From NCBI RefSeq assembly GCF_000499845.2, contig NC_023759.2, forward strand, positions 48,458,172-48,522,171: 64,000 bases of DNA. The letters run 5' to 3'. Below are positions 34,651 to 48,240 of the stretch, one piece after another. This stretch comes from Phaseolus vulgaris (taxonomy: Eukaryota > Streptophyta > Magnoliopsida > Fabales > Fabaceae). The notes beneath the pieces are model-generated. The model saw only the letters and a program-made list of their open reading frames with translations, was not told the DNA's origin and did not search any database. Each line of letters begins with the position of its first letter. Position 1 is the stretch's first letter. The position numbers were made by a program, and so were the translations under genes.

Positions 34651-37274
34651 TTCTAGTTCTTACTGATGTAAGCATTGAAAAACCTTTTGTAAATAGATCT
34701 TCCCTCGGACTTCATCAATCCTTGAGGATCAATCCTTAGAGTCATAAACTCAACTTTTTAATAATACCATTTTTTTTCTACCTTGGGAGAGTTGCTTTCC
34801 TTTCCTTTCCTATAAGAACATGACAAAAATTAACCATTTTGTGGTTTCTAATTCTTTATTCTACTTTCAAATTAGGTTATTCTGAATTTCAACACTAATG
34901 AGAAGTGCTAATTAGGTTAGGTGTGTGCAAGTATAACCATGTTGCGATGAGGGATGTATTATACTATGTAAGTGTATTTGGTAAGAAACGTGAGAGAATT
35001 TTGCTTTATGTTTTTGCATGATCCACCACCTCTAAAACTTAATCTTGAAAGATGTGAATATTCATAAAAGTGGAGGTCTATAAGAGAGGGAATTGGAGTA
35101 GTGAATGAAGTGGTTTAGTTGATTTACGAGTCTCTATATTGGGTTGGAATAAAGCAATGAAGATGGAATATCTCTTTTTGAGGGTTTGCATGGAGCATTG
35201 AAGAAATGGGTAGTTTGGATGGAGCAGGTAAGCTCTTCCTTCAATCTTTCTTTATTCTTTTTTTTTTTCCATTCATAAACTAATTATTCAAGCATCTTCT
35301 ACCTCCATATATTCCCCATTTTATCTTCTTAATTTATCACGTGTCTCTCTCATATCAGTTTTATCGCTCATATTTCTCTTAAACTTTCCAACTTTTTTCG
35401 AATGGTTGGTTTCTAAAATTTCCTATTTTACCTTTTGATTCTTGTCCTTTTCTACTTAATTTATTGGTATGCCATTTAGGTTGTTTACAAATAACCAAAT
35501 TGATAAAATGTTTTTAGTTTATGTAAGGACATTCTTATTGGAATGATCATAACCAGAGTCATAAAGTTACTACTTTAGTTTTATAAGACTCCTTGATCAT
35601 AATAATAAATTTAAATAGCACCTTGGATCATAAAAAAAATCTTTACATTCAAATTCGCTTGTTTCATAAAAATATTTCATAATAATAAATCATTTATATT
35701 AAAATATATAAATAACATACCATTAAATAAACCTACAAGATTCTTATATGAAAAGAAAGATATGAGATCTTAAAAACTCACGAAAAAATTATTTATTATA
35801 AAATTTATTTGAAGTTGTATATAAACATTTATGTATAAAAGTTAAATGTAATCTTAACAAAAAAATTTAATTATATTTTTCATTTATATTTTTAGATTTT
35901 GTTTAAAATATCTATTGTGTTCCATTCTACTATAGTTATATTCCGAGTTTAAAATAATATTTTATGTAAGCTCTATTGTCAACTGCGAAATGCCTATCAT
36001 TTATATTTTATTGGTCAATAATTAGACAGTTGGATGATTATAGGTCATCAATAATACAGACTAAAATATTTTTTTGACAAGAATTATTGCTCTTTTTTTT
36101 AATCACTCAGCAGTAATCATTATGCAGTTATTATACAAAATGAGTAGTATTTTCCGTGTAATATATGGAATAAATATTTTTTTATATAATTAAAATTTCC
36201 ATAAATAAATACTTTGTAACATATAATAATTTTCTTAAAATTATAATAAACAAATATTGCTTAAGTATATAAATTGTATTTTTAAATTTAGAATGAATAA
36301 CTTACTTTGTGGTATAAGATCTATTTTAGCTAATGATCTTGTCTCTGTATTTATTGGAATATTAATACAAAGAGATTTTGTCTTTATATTTTGAATCTAT
36401 ACAACTAAAAATTAAAATATTTGATAATAGATATAAATGAGTAAAAATATTATTTTATAAACCGATTTTATAAAATTAAGTTATATTTAAAGTTATTTTT
36501 CTTTATTATAATATTAAAAATTTATACAGTTAAAATTTAATTATCTTATCAAACCGAAATTTTTATTTTTTACAATGAACTGTTTTAAATAAAATTTGTT
36601 ACATGTTCGTTTTGTTCATCAGACTATCATACAATAAAAAATTATAGATAGTTATCATACAATCAAAAGTTATAGATACTTAGAAGAACAAAACGTTAAA
36701 AACATTCAAAGTACAAATAAATAATTCAGATTATTCTTATTATCATTAAAATATAAACTCATATTAATATGATCTTCTACGTTGATAAGGTCTTCAACGG
36801 TTCAAGGTCTCAACATATCTCAATCTTATGAAAATTAACAAATGTATCCGACAACTGTTCGTGAAAAAGATGTTGGACAAGCCGATTGGGAACTTATGTA
36901 CACATTGTATGCCATGTTCATTAACGATTACAAGCATAAATTAGAATTGCAATTTAAGATTTTAACATAATCCCAAAACAACAGAACTTAAATAAGATTT
37001 TTTAGAAAATGTAATGAACAAAAGACAATATACAAGTGTGAATAAAAAAATAGCTTCCTGCCTGTTTGAATTGCATACCAAAAAAAAATTACAAGTAGTA
37101 ACAAGATTCAACCAAACTAATAAACAATTAAATAGCTAAAGCATATTGAACAAGGTTTAATTCTTAACCATGGGTATGAAAAAAGTTTTATTAACAAGAA
37201 AATGTACATAACTTAAGAGAAAATGACACTCAAGTTTCTGCGTATTCTATTACTAGAAATGAAAATATGGATCA

Positions 37275-40200
37275 TTACTCAACAACTAACAAATTATTTT
37301 TCGTTAACCCTCCACCAATAATGGGGAATTCTGGGGAGAGCTTCCATTCACCATCTACCAAGAATTTGATTTCATACCTACACAACAATTATTGTTTTTG
37401 AGTTTGAAGAATACTCACTCCAGGTTATAAGGTGAGTTCAAACGCTTCACAAGTTTAGAAAAATGGTACCTTCCTGGCCGGAGCAACAATGTTGTTGAAA
37501 ACCTTGTGTAACTACCATTATATTCCGGTGAAAGGTGCTCTCCTTGGCTCCAGCCATCAAAGGTTCCCATAATTTGCACGCTCTGATGGAAAATGAAAGT
37601 TCAAATAGGCAAGGCATTATCAAATATATTAAACTTTTGAAGCCAGGGTATACCATAATGTTGCATGGCTTCACGGAGCAACTATTTTGTATCCTGAACA
37701 TTTAAACCCAATACCTGACGCTGAAAATCAAATTTGTAAAAAATAATGTACTTATTTGACACTTGTAAGTGGGATACATTTTCTAGAGAAATCAAATCTC
37801 ACGTTTGAAATAGCTTTTGTAGGCAAAGAAATTTCTCCAGTGTTTATTGACAAAGCTGAACCTTTTTGTGAGGTAAGGGAGGGAGAGGGAACAGATTCTT
37901 ATTTAACATTTGGAAGTTTAATATTGAATTTGTTTACCTCAGCCATGCCAATCCAAAACACAGAAACCGCCTTTGATTGTGCCGCATCAACGTCCTTGAT
38001 TTGTTCCTTCAGTTGTCCACGTAAAGCTATGTAGGCAAAAACAACGCATTTTCATCGATAAGGACATAAAAGAAGCCAAGTTGGCAACACATTGCTGTGA
38101 GGTTTTATTAGTATATACTACACAAATATCAGCAAGTAGTTATCCGGAATGAAATACACTTGTGAATCCTATAAGGGGTAATCAGAGCAAATGCCATTAT
38201 ACCTTCTAATCTAGCAACAAGGTGAGAATGAATGTACTTTCCATTGATCCTCCTTGAACCTTCTGGAATACCACATTGAGCTATTTCTGCTGCTAGTCTA
38301 GTTAGAGCCTAACCCCAAAGTAAACCATACATTATGTCTCAATATGATTCTTAACAGCTTTTAACGTTTGAACAATTCTACAATGCAACAAAAGAATTCA
38401 GTGAGGAAGGCAAGTATCAGGCATACTACAATTACCAATGCATGCCTGCAGAGCTCAGTAACTGATTGAGTAGAAAATTAAACTGCAATTAGTCCGTTGG
38501 ATGACATTCTTTTACTCGTGATCATCTTATTAATATAATCTAGCTTTAATCATTAAAAGCTCCATCAAATTAATGTAATTGTTGAAATAATTTACAATCA
38601 GCATTTTTTATCTTTATATTTTCAGACACAACTTTGATATTACGTGAAGTTATCAGTACAACATTACAGAAGCTTTAACAAAATGTTAAATTAATATTAT
38701 CCTATGATAACATGATTTATGTTTTCAATATCAATGACTTGGGAGTTCTTTTGACGATGAAAAGAAGAGTATAACACCGTAGCAAGCACACGAGGGAAGG
38801 AAAAGTTATCCCGAGGTGCAACTTCAGTATAACATGAGAATAGAAGAGATAAACTTCCACGGAAAGTATTGTAAAATTTCATGAGTTAATTCTTAAATCA
38901 ATAGTAATTAAGATACAACACAGCGCCATGAAAGGTATACAGTATACTCATTCAGTTAAAAAGTATGAAAGCTCTAGGTCAGCAAATATCAAACGAAGAA
39001 AAGTTGGCAATATATAACAGCATAAAAAGTGAGAAGGAAGATATAATTGAACCTGAATTTCAAGCTCAATGACACCAAGTTCACTTTTGAATTTTACCAA
39101 TGCATCCTCCTTTACGTTCAACTGCAGAGAAAAAAGAAGCCGGTACAGGATGTTAGTTCAAGGACCTTTGCCATTCATACATCTTCATTCTAACTTCTGA
39201 CAATGGCGTCTATGACCTATGAGTTCAATAATAAACCTATACTATGCCCAACTGATGCTGATGCGATGAGGATAAAAATACAGAAGAAAGTCAGATAAGT
39301 CTATTCCAAACACACTCCATCAGCTTTCGTACTTCTGTTTTATGACAATCAATGTATCATGCAACAATGATAGCTTTTAGTAATGAAATTCAAAAACGAT
39401 TTTGAGCATTAACCACTCATTGTAAACGGACTATTATAATTACGAAAAATGTCAAAGCCAAAAGAATTAATAAAATTCACCATCCTCTCTAATCAGCCAT
39501 ATTTTCTAAATGTCATGGCATCCCATCGTGTACCACATTGTCCTTTCTATCCATTTCTATGACCAGCAAAAAAAAAATATTATCTTGTTTTATTGACTTC
39601 ATCCAGATTGAGTTGACTAAATCCATCCCATGGGCCTATTATGACATCAATGCATCTTCTTCCCAATGAATCATCTAAAGGTTGGCACAAATAAATTCCC
39701 AACTTTCTATACAAGAATGTCATCCAACTTTGACCATTTAGGCAATTAGCATAAATTGCCAAAACAGGAAACATCACTATCATTAAGAAAATTGCACTTT
39801 GGTTTCAATGTAAGGGCAATGCAAAAAATATCAAATATAATGCAGAACCTGTCTTTTTAGGAACCGATTTTGCTGGTTGGCTTCACTAAGCTTCTTAGTG
39901 AGTTTTTCTCTCTGTGTGTCAGCAAGCAGTGTCATTACCTGATTAGCAAGATTTGAAACAGAAGATATAATCTAAGTATTAATTTCAAGTTGCAAATACA
40001 TGCACAAAAAACATACTAACCTTTTCTTAGAATGTGAGATAATTTAAGCCCAATAAATTAAACACAAACTAAACACGTAACTTCACCATATCAAATTATC
40101 TCCCAAAATAATCGCACAGAGTGAAAAAAATACAATTAGTCTTGACAATTGCAGTCTCTTCAAAATAACTGCACAAAATAAAGGGTGTTTGTTTAGTTTT

Positions 40201-41571
40201 TGGAACTTGGTGAAACCATTCCTTCGGGTTTAATTTCTCTTATTTTAGAAACTAAAACCCCAACAAAAAACAAATGTGAGACCTATTTAAGTAATATTTC
40301 ACCGAAAAAACTCCACTTCAAAACTTGAAATAGTTTCTCTTTCCTTGATCCTTACATTTGATTTTTCCCAAGTCTATTTGTTGTTCTGCCTTCCCATGAA
40401 AGAAGTATATTAACGGATAATCAAATTTTTTTAGAGAATAAAGTAATGCAAGGTAAAGGAAAGTTAAAAACTGGTTAACCTCAAGCCTCCAGAAAAACAA
40501 AGCCAAGTAAAGGAAAGTTGCACAAAGAAAATAACACCACAGCGAGTGAAGGACGTGATCCTAATTTCCAAGTCTGCTTATTTTTAACTCTTTCTAAGCA
40601 TGGTAGAAGTTAATCAATTCCCTATTTTAAGATTACTAAAGATAGCCTAGGTCTCTAACAGAATGCAAATAGAGTAATAGACTATCATCTAATCAACTTC
40701 CCGGTTTATTTTCACTTCACACAGAAGAAAACTGAGACAAAAGTAGAGAGAGAAGAAGAGAAGTGGTTTTAACAGTGTGAAGGATTTTTTATAGTTCACA
40801 AGGTACATCGATACTTCAAAGGCCATGCTAAAAATAATCTCAAAACAATGGCTTCATCTGCTCTAAAAAACGAGAAAATAACATGGTCAGACAATTAAGA
40901 TGTATTTCTTCAATTTCAGGTGTTTTTAAAGTTAAAACATGTCTGTAATCAAATGGTAGTCGTGGGATTTCAAAAAGACATTTGTAAGTTGGATAAAAAA
41001 AGAATACCTGTTCACGGGTAAGTGGTTGTGCCAAAGTCTCCTCTTCCGAGTCTCTAGATGGCTTCTCACCTTCGAGCGAATTATCTCCATATGATGCAGA
41101 TTCCTGTAAACTAATCGGCACAGAATTTGGTCTACAGATAAAATGCCTTTTAGGATACACTGTAGTAAAAGCTTGAAAAGAAGAGGCCAGTCTGTGAAAG
41201 TCCCGTGTAGAACTTAAGGCAGCCACTTTACATGAAAGTTTCTTAGAGCTTTCCCATCCCATTGTTCTTGAAATATTTGAAAAGAATATTCCCTGTGTTT
41301 CAAGATGAGGCCTACTCAAATTATGAAAGAAAATATGGTGATTAGTATCTCAACTTGAAACATGACAATAATGTATAACAGCATATATTACTACTTCATA
41401 ATACCCCCCCTCCCCAGAAAAAAACCTTCCGTTTTCTGGGGTTAAGGGGAGGACCAAAGGAGAGGGAGCATGCAGAGGTGGCATTAAGAACAATGCTAAT
41501 GCTTCACACATCCTGAAGGTTAATTCATTATTATACTTTGTGTAGGCTTACCTTGCAATACTTATTTCCAT
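37275..41571 (-). CDS. PTST1: PTST1-like starch-granule targeting protein (CBM48)
   Basis: Eight coding exons, all GT-AG: 41571-41552, 41311-41008, 39938-39849, 39121-39053, 38308-38203, 38026-37938, 37582-37470 and 37377-37275, giving 297 residues (Arabidopsis PTST1 is similar in size). In order: a Ser/Arg-rich, acid-poor N-terminus of transit-peptide type, an acidic linker, a charged coiled coil from about 109 (VMTLLADTQREKLTKKL) to 215, then a C-terminal CBM48 with VFWIGMAE (219-226), GTFDGW (232-237, Trp237) and FLVDGEW (269-275, Trp275), the usual carbohydrate-facing tryptophans. The family carries granule-bound starch synthase to starch granules inside plastids and is needed for amylose synthesis. 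The start at 41571 rests on a 20-base coding exon that joins in frame. If that exon is skipped, Met at 41262 gives 274 residues. A non-coding 5' exon probably ends near 42977 at GTAAGTG. The family call is strong; the start is less certain. Confidence 0.9.
41409..41452 (-). other. Strong hairpin inside a PTST1 intron
   Basis: CCCCAGAAAA (41412-41421) and TTTTCTGGGG (41432-41441) form a perfect 10-bp stem with a 10-base loop, and flanking C-rich and G-rich tracts (CCTCCCC, GGGGAGG) offer competing pairings. It sits in the 240-base intron directly after the start-codon exon. Any role in splicing is inference. Confidence 0.6.
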
Positions 41572-43100
41572 TATGAAGTGATTGTTAGTTCCCCTGTCAA
41601 AAAGAGAGAAAAAAAAAACAGAGCATCAGGACCTGTTCAAGTAGATATGTTGAATCAACAGATTAACTCTGCAAAGCCGAAATGTCAGGATAAATTACCT
41701 AAAGAGAAAATATGAAAAGAATTCTGAGCAAGGTGTTTCAAAATAAGTAAATGGTCAAGTTTCCACACTTATAAACCAAAAGTTTCATGTGTTACAGGTT
41801 AAGGCTTCAAAAGTGTAAAATAATGTGATACTACTTTGCATAATTATTTCCCCTTTCGTAACATTGGTGATGGACTACCAGAGACCAAGATCGTTCTGCT
41901 ATGGGTATCAAATCATGTGAATTAAAATAATTTGTTTAATTTCTAAAAGGATATTTTTGTTGAAAATCACCAAGGTGATTCCATCCAATAGAGAAAACTG
42001 GGTTGTGGAGACAAGATTTATCCTCGGTATCAAGTAGCTCAGTTTCACATCTATCAGGTATCAACAATGTCCCAGTCCATCAACATAACAAACTTCCTTT
42101 TCCTTTACAGTATACCTCATTGATTATAAAGAGTTCACACTTAAATTGTCATGACTTACTCTAGAAACAGATCAGTCATGATGATAAGATTTCCTAGTGA
42201 CCGGAAACATCTTAAAATCCAGAGATTCTTCATCAATAAAATACAACAAGGAAATCTAACTTCAAAAAAGGGGAGCCATGAAGTTGATTTACTGCTTCTT
42301 TACTTCTTTATTTCACTCATTGCTAACTGCTAATTACCAAGGACACAACCCTCTGTTGAAACATATCATCCTCAATCAACAGTGAACTGTAAAAGGGAGT
42401 GTCCAGCACAAAAGGCTATCTCCAACAGGAAACCCGATTCACAAACTTCCCCCATGGAAGGAGCCACTAGTCCCCTAAGATACAGACAATCTCACAAGCA
42501 GCAATTAAAACTCCTATTTGGCAAAATAATCACCAAAGCAATTTACAGTATCAGAAAGCACAAAAGAGTGTGTGGCCCAATTAGCGACTCCAGGATGCTG
42601 CACCCTTTCCGCTGTGCAGCTTCCAGCCAATACTTTTTCAGACTATAGAACTCCAATCCGAAGTCCTATTCCACGAAATTTACCATGGAATTCTACTGAA
42701 AACAAAACTTCTTTTGTTCTTGAGTGAATGGTGTATTTAGAAGAACAGCACAAACAAGAGGGAAATTCTCGTCTTTCCTGAATCATATTGCATACTGCGA
42801 TGAGATGCGAACTAAACGGAATCCAATAACATACTTGAGGACTAATGATGCTTTGGGTAACAACTAATGTCCCTGCTAATACTAAACTACACCGTATCAT
42901 CCAGAAAAAAAGGTTATTAGCAAACAAAAATCCACCAGTTGGTTGATGAGTGAAATTGCAAAGTAAAGTAAGCACTTACACAGAGAGAGTGTGAAGAATA
43001 GGAGTAGATGGTTGAAACCCTTGTGTTGTGCAGGGAAGTTGGTTCAGATCACACCGCTATGGTTCATGTTCACTCTTTTTTCGAGGACAATAGTGACAGT
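41572..43100 (-). other. PTST1 leader region and first intron
   Basis: An acceptor TTTTTGACAG places the start of the exon holding the PTST1 ATG at about 41593. A second leader exon is likely upstream of about 42978, where CTCTCTGT is followed by GTAAGTGC. The stretch between would be a 1.4-kb leader intron. Open frames within it (42151-42333, 42382-42648, 42643-42975) show no recognisable protein. Confidence 0.5.
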
Positions 43101-44255
43101 GATTTTTATGGACAGGGAGTTGGAAGTGACACCGTTATTATACAAGATGAAATTTAGGAGATGAACGTGCACCATAATCAGCACGTTGGGTTTTGCATCA
43201 ATGAACGGTGGAGGATTCACCATGTTGTTTGGCTTCTTCTTGTTTGATAAAATACCTTTAGTTAGATTTTATCTTCTTCTACTTTTCAATACTACTGCTA
43301 ATTTGGTGAACTCTCTTCATCCTGATAAAATTATGTAAGTAATAAATATATTTAAGATAATATTTTATGTTATTGAGATTTATCTTCTACGCAATATAAA
43401 TAATTGTTTAAATGTATAAGATAATAAAATAATCAATTATAAAATTATAATTCATTTATTAGATAATTAATCAAGAATGTTAGATGTGGATAATTACATT
43501 AACTTTATTAAGTTCAAGATTTGAATAATTTATTAAGTATTTTGAAAATATTCATATTTGAACTCTGACCTTTGCATTATAATTATTGTGTGATATTATC
43601 TTGTATGAGTAGTCATTACTTAAAGATAATATTGGAATATTTTGATAATGGCTTTTCACAAATTCCAAAATGAAAAAGACTCTTGATATTTAGTTATTTT
43701 AACATAATATCGTTTTCTGAATAAATAAAATTTGTTAAAGTTTTTTATTTACAACATTATCAATGGTGATTTTTTATGCATATAACATGTGATGAAAAAT
43801 CGTCAACTCTCCCCTGATAAAAGCTAGTGCTTATTCTTGAAATTAAGTATGACTTTAAAGTATCACATTGGAGAAAAATGAGAAAGAAGAATACTATTTA
43901 AGGAAAAAAATTCACAGACCCAACTCCATAATGTTGTAAGTTGAAAACGATGTCACATATTCTTATATATGCTGACACAGACTGATCTTTGTCTAAAAAG
44001 TTTGTTGGACATTATTACATGACCTAGGAGATAATTGTACATTACAATAGGGAAACAACCTCTACCGTTCTTCTTCACTAACTATCACTAATTGCAACAC
44101 CATCCATGGCAAACCAATAATCAACAATTTTGATGTTCTGCGAAAGAGTAAAAGGATAGCATGATATGAAACATAAGGTGTTGCTGGTTTATGAGGCTGC
44201 AAGTCTAAACTTTACAATATGCCAAGTCTTAAGAACACCAATCTTGGACTGTGAT
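43101..44255. other. Intergenic between PTST1 and the C2 protein gene
   Basis: The PTST1 promoter lies in the first few hundred bases, on the minus strand, and the 3' UTR of the next gene occupies the end. The rest is AT-rich with no reading frame worth calling. Confidence 0.5.
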
Positions 44256-46126
44256 CTAGAGATGCCTTGAACCAGGAATGTCAATCCAATTTAACTGGAG
44301 TTCCACCTCTCCAGACTCCACATTTTTTAGTCTAAGAACCATGTTTTGCACAACTTTGCCATCCTTCCAGACAATGTGACTCTCTTCAGCTAAGCAGTTT
44401 TGTCTGCTGGGTAACACTTTTGTAACTATAGTGTTGTTGGGGAGACCTGCCAACCGCATCTTCACTGCTTCGGTGAATGGAACTATAGAAAAGTCAGCAT
44501 CCCCCATTTTGTCATCCATGCTGAATGTGTCCTTGTCATACACTTGCTGCATCAAAAAACAGTAACATTATTGCTATAGTTTGTTGATGAATTAAATTAC
44601 TTCTTATTTCCATGATCTTCCATATGCACACTAAGCAACAAACAAAGCTAAACATTGTTTCAGTAAAACACGCATGTTATTATTGTTCATAGACACCACA
44701 GTTTAACATCTTTTGATGTTATGATAATATTTATATGGCTTTATTGTTCAGAGTACTATGTGGATTTAACATGATTGCTTCAGATGGTCTATGCAGCTTT
44801 CATTTTGTACCCAAGTTTTGCTCTCTGGTGTTGAAATTTGAAACACAGACACTATAAAAAGAGTTACTCACTAGATGGATTGGAGTATGAGGGTCTGAAA
44901 TAGACAGGGTCAAGTCATCATTCCATTCAGGATTTAAATTCTTCTTGACCACCCGAGTCTTCAGCTTCTGCATGAGACATAAAATGCAGCGTGAGATGGA
45001 TTATAGACAACAACAAAAAGAACAAGGTTTCATTCTGCTCCTCTTACTATTTGATGCCATTTAACATAATAACCCAAAACATGGAAAAACACATAGTTAA
45101 TTATACAGACCATTCTAACTAGTAGTTAGAAATTTAGGGTATACACTTGATTACCCTTACCTTACATGTGAAGTTTTCAGCATATCCATAATTAAGTTAA
45201 ATGAGTTGCAGTGCCGAATGCAGAGTCTAGTTCTAGTGAAAAAGGAAAACGAAAAGGCTACTCTGGGATGCAAACAAAATTTTTATCCTCACTTTTTTAT
45301 CAGAAAGCACCAAAAGAAAAAAAACAAGAGAAGAGGGCCAAAACTTTATTTAGCTGACCAAGACAAAAATTTATTATAATTTATGTGCCGGCCATATCCA
45401 TGATGAGTGTAAGCTTTTAACTCAAATAGCTTGTTTGTTGGGAAATATTTTAATACTCCCAAGATTTCATATCTTTGTTTGCACAATTCTTTATTTATTT
45501 TAATCTATCAATACGGTACTTGTTGGGTTGGTTTATCTTCCTCACCTTCAAGCAAGTTGCAAACTTTCAGATTTAGTTTATAGACTAAAGGGTGTAAGAG
45601 TGGGAGACTACGACTTTCCAACTTGAATTAGCCACTTTCTCTAACAAAAATTAGCACAGAAGACTTACAGACAAACTATATATTCTTTTAATTGTTTCAA
45701 ATTCATCTTCTTCTCCAACAAAGCTCTAGAACAGTCTATGATGAATAGTGAGATGGCAGGAAAAATGAAATAGATACTCCACTTTAAGTCAAGAAAGATG
45801 AGCATAGGAGTGAGGGCTATTAACAAAAGGGGGGGTGGGAATTGGAGAAATAAGATGAAAGAAGAAACACACAAAAAAGGGGATTAAGAATAGAGAAAGG
45901 AAATCAAGAGAAAAATTAACAGAGAAAAGTCAACAGGGTTCAGAAAAATGTCACAGAACCAAAAGATGAAGAAAGAGTGATAAGATTGATGATAAAAAAA
46001 GTGGAGAAAGCTTACCTGCTTGCCCATTTTGATGACAACATAAGGATCACTGCTCACCACATCCCTGATAGCAAGATTGACACCTTTTTCAACATGAATT
46101 CTCAGCAGACCCAGCAAGTTCTCCAT
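44256..46126 (-). CDS. C2-domain CAR-type protein
   Basis: Three coding exons (46126-46016, 44967-44872 and 44546-44256), all phase-0 GT-AG joins, give a 165-residue protein made almost entirely of one C2 domain. It starts MENLLGLLRIHVEKGVNLAI, has SSDPYVVIKMG (25-35), LNPEWNDDLTL (48-58), VYDKDTFSMDDKMGD (71-85), then the extra stretch around 89-135 that marks plant C2-domain ABA-related (CAR) proteins, and ends LQLNWIDIPGSRHL. The acidic residues that hold calcium in C2 loops are present (D22, D27, D73, D75, D81). CAR proteins bind phospholipid membranes in a calcium-dependent way and recruit PYL/RCAR abscisic acid receptors. Length and exon plan fit the family. A TATAAATG lies about 90 bases upstream of the ATG. 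Which CAR paralogue it is cannot be told here. Confidence 0.92.
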
Positions 46127-46212
46127 GGCGAAATATGTGAGGAAATGAAGAAAAATGGAATTTTTCAAAGAGAGAACAAATGGGTATCCCAAAGTCATGA
46201 GCAAAGTGAAGC

Positions 46213-46220
46213 CATTTATA
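46213..46220 (-). promoter_or_regulatory. Putative TATA box of the CAR-type gene
   Basis: On the minus strand this reads TATAAATG, about 87 bases before the start codon at 46126, a usual distance for a plant TATA box with a leader of 50-60 bases. It is a position and motif match only. Confidence 0.45.
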
Positions 46221-48069
46221 ACATATGAACTGTTTACTTCTCTCCGTGTTTTTTTTTTATTGTCTTTACTGCGACAAGGTCTTTTTTCCTTATTCTTCTC
46301 TGTGGTTTTCCTAGGATCTTTAGAAACAGTGTTTTTTTTTTCTTTCTCATAAAAATAACAATAGTTTCGCTTTCAACATTTTAATTTAATAAATATTAAA
46401 TTATTTCTTCTATACTCTTTTAGATCAATATTATTCGGTGCAACCACATCCAAATTAAAATCAAGACCCAACAAGTCTTCATTAAATTATAAAACAAAGT
46501 ACATTGTTTTTTTAATTATAACTTATAGAAAGATTTCATTGTCATCTAATTATAAAATACAAATATAGGTTAGAAATTTGAGTGTTTAGTTGAGCCGTAA
46601 AAAATATTAAGTTGAGTGAAGTATAGATGAAAAAAAATCATATACTCATTTTAAAACGCTACAATTTTATTTTCTTAAGTTTTTAAATTGAAAGTATTAT
46701 CCTAATATTTTATATGAATTAGGAGTATTAAAAATAGACTTGAGTCGTACAACGGTTGGTATTTCAAACCACTAGCCTACTCTAGACGGCCAAACTGACT
46801 GGCCAAAGTACCAACAATTCAATTTTTATTTAATTAAAAATTAAAATTTTATCTAATTAAAGACATTAATTAATTAATTAAAATTTTATAAAATGGGTTG
46901 GCTTACAATAAATCTTTTTGCTTATTAAAATGAATGAGTAAATTTGAATATTTTTAAATAAGTTTTTATTAAAGTTTCATTTAATTATAAAAAAATTATA
47001 TTTTCAATTGAATTTCTATTATTTTATTTTATTTTTAATTGAATTGATGCGATTATTATTTTGCTTACGTGTTGCGGATGAGAAAAAAACGACATAATAA
47101 AACTTTTAAGTCAATCCTAAATTTGGATATCTTCATCTGAGTTTCTACTAATTTTTTTTTATATATATAAAACATTCAAAATATTTATGTTTTTAAAATT
47201 GAATCTCTACCTAAATTGAGATAAGTTAGTCCTTTTATTTTATAGTTTCAAACACAACGATACAAACTTAATGATAAAAAAAATAATCTCTGGAACCTTA
47301 ATTATTTTTACCAAATGACATTGTTTTGTGTATTAACATGGTTAATTTATTTTTATTTTAATATTTAATTTTAAAAAAACAAAACAAGGTAATTTTTTAT
47401 TATTGTCCAAATGAGTAGTATTGTTAGATACAATAAAATCAGATAGCCACCTCAATTCATTTGATAACAATTATTCAATTGAGAAATATAAAACTTCTGA
47501 ATAATTAATAAAATTTATTTCTTAATATGAATTAAGAACATAATGCCATTTTTAATTTCTTATGAAGTTGTAAATGTCAATGATACAAGGTAACAACCTC
47601 AGCTAAATTAATGGTAAAATTAAAGTTCATAATTTAATTAAAAAATATATAATTTGAAGCATTTGATAATTTAGTTATAATAAATACTCAATTAAAAATT
47701 CTTAAATTTATAAAATAAAACTTAAATTTTTTTTCGAGTAGTTGGAAATTGAATCCAAATTACTACAAGTCAAATCTGGAATGCAAGATGGAATAAAATG
47801 GGAAGGGTGGACTGGTTCTCTGTACTAGCATACACGTTTTTTCAACTTTTTCCATTTTGTAGTCAACAATTTTCCACGTTTAATTATTGGTAGCGTTTAT
47901 CATTCCAATTGCGTACAACAGCTTTTGGTTAGAACGGTGGAAATAGTTGGATTCGTTAGTGTAAAAACTTCAATATGAAAAGATATCGAATAAATTAGAT
48001 AATTTCATAGTTAAATATGATTTATTAATTATATAGTTTATTATAAACAGTATAAATAGTTACATTGGT

Positions 48070-48240
48070 AAAATTTTAGATATGTATTTGTTCTAGTCAA
48101 CTTGAGGTCGGTCAGAATCTGAATGAGTTTCTTGTGGTTTCTTTTTAAAGGCTTTCTGGAAATGAGGGTTCCTCCTGCGATGAGACTCTGACGCTCAAGT
48201 CAGTAAGAACATAAATATAATGAGTATAATATGAAATAGA
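48070..48240 (-). mobile_element. LTR-type fragment
   Basis: On the minus strand, TTACTGACTTGAGCGTCAGA (complement of about 48187-48206) closely matches text in the block at 19498-19891, with only a few differences over about 25 bases. The block is GC-richer than its flanks. No termini or coding capacity are clear. Confidence 0.4.

Larger units (their letters stand above)
33430..34770 (+). mobile_element. Possible decayed LTR element
   Basis: Two related direct blocks, about 33445-33515 and 34615-34700, share CACTTTTATACT, TATTCTATAA, a CTAGTTCTTACTGA-type phrase and CATTGAAAAA. The second continues with ACCTTTTGTA and CCCTCGGACTTCATCAATCC, phrases I associate with legume LTR 3' ends. The interior carries only a minisatellite and no gag/pol frame. 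It could be the remains of a short non-coding LTR element, or just two LTR fragments. Confidence 0.35.
32354..37274. other. Intergenic with microsatellites and decayed repeats
   Basis: No gene is seen apart from the leader region of the preceding gene (to about 32700). It contains AT microsatellites at 32712-32747 and 33097-33134, a decayed LTR-like pair and a minisatellite between 33430 and 34770, and AT-rich sequence to the PTST1 3' end. The stretch at 36860-37274 is probably the PTST1 3' UTR. Confidence 0.5.
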
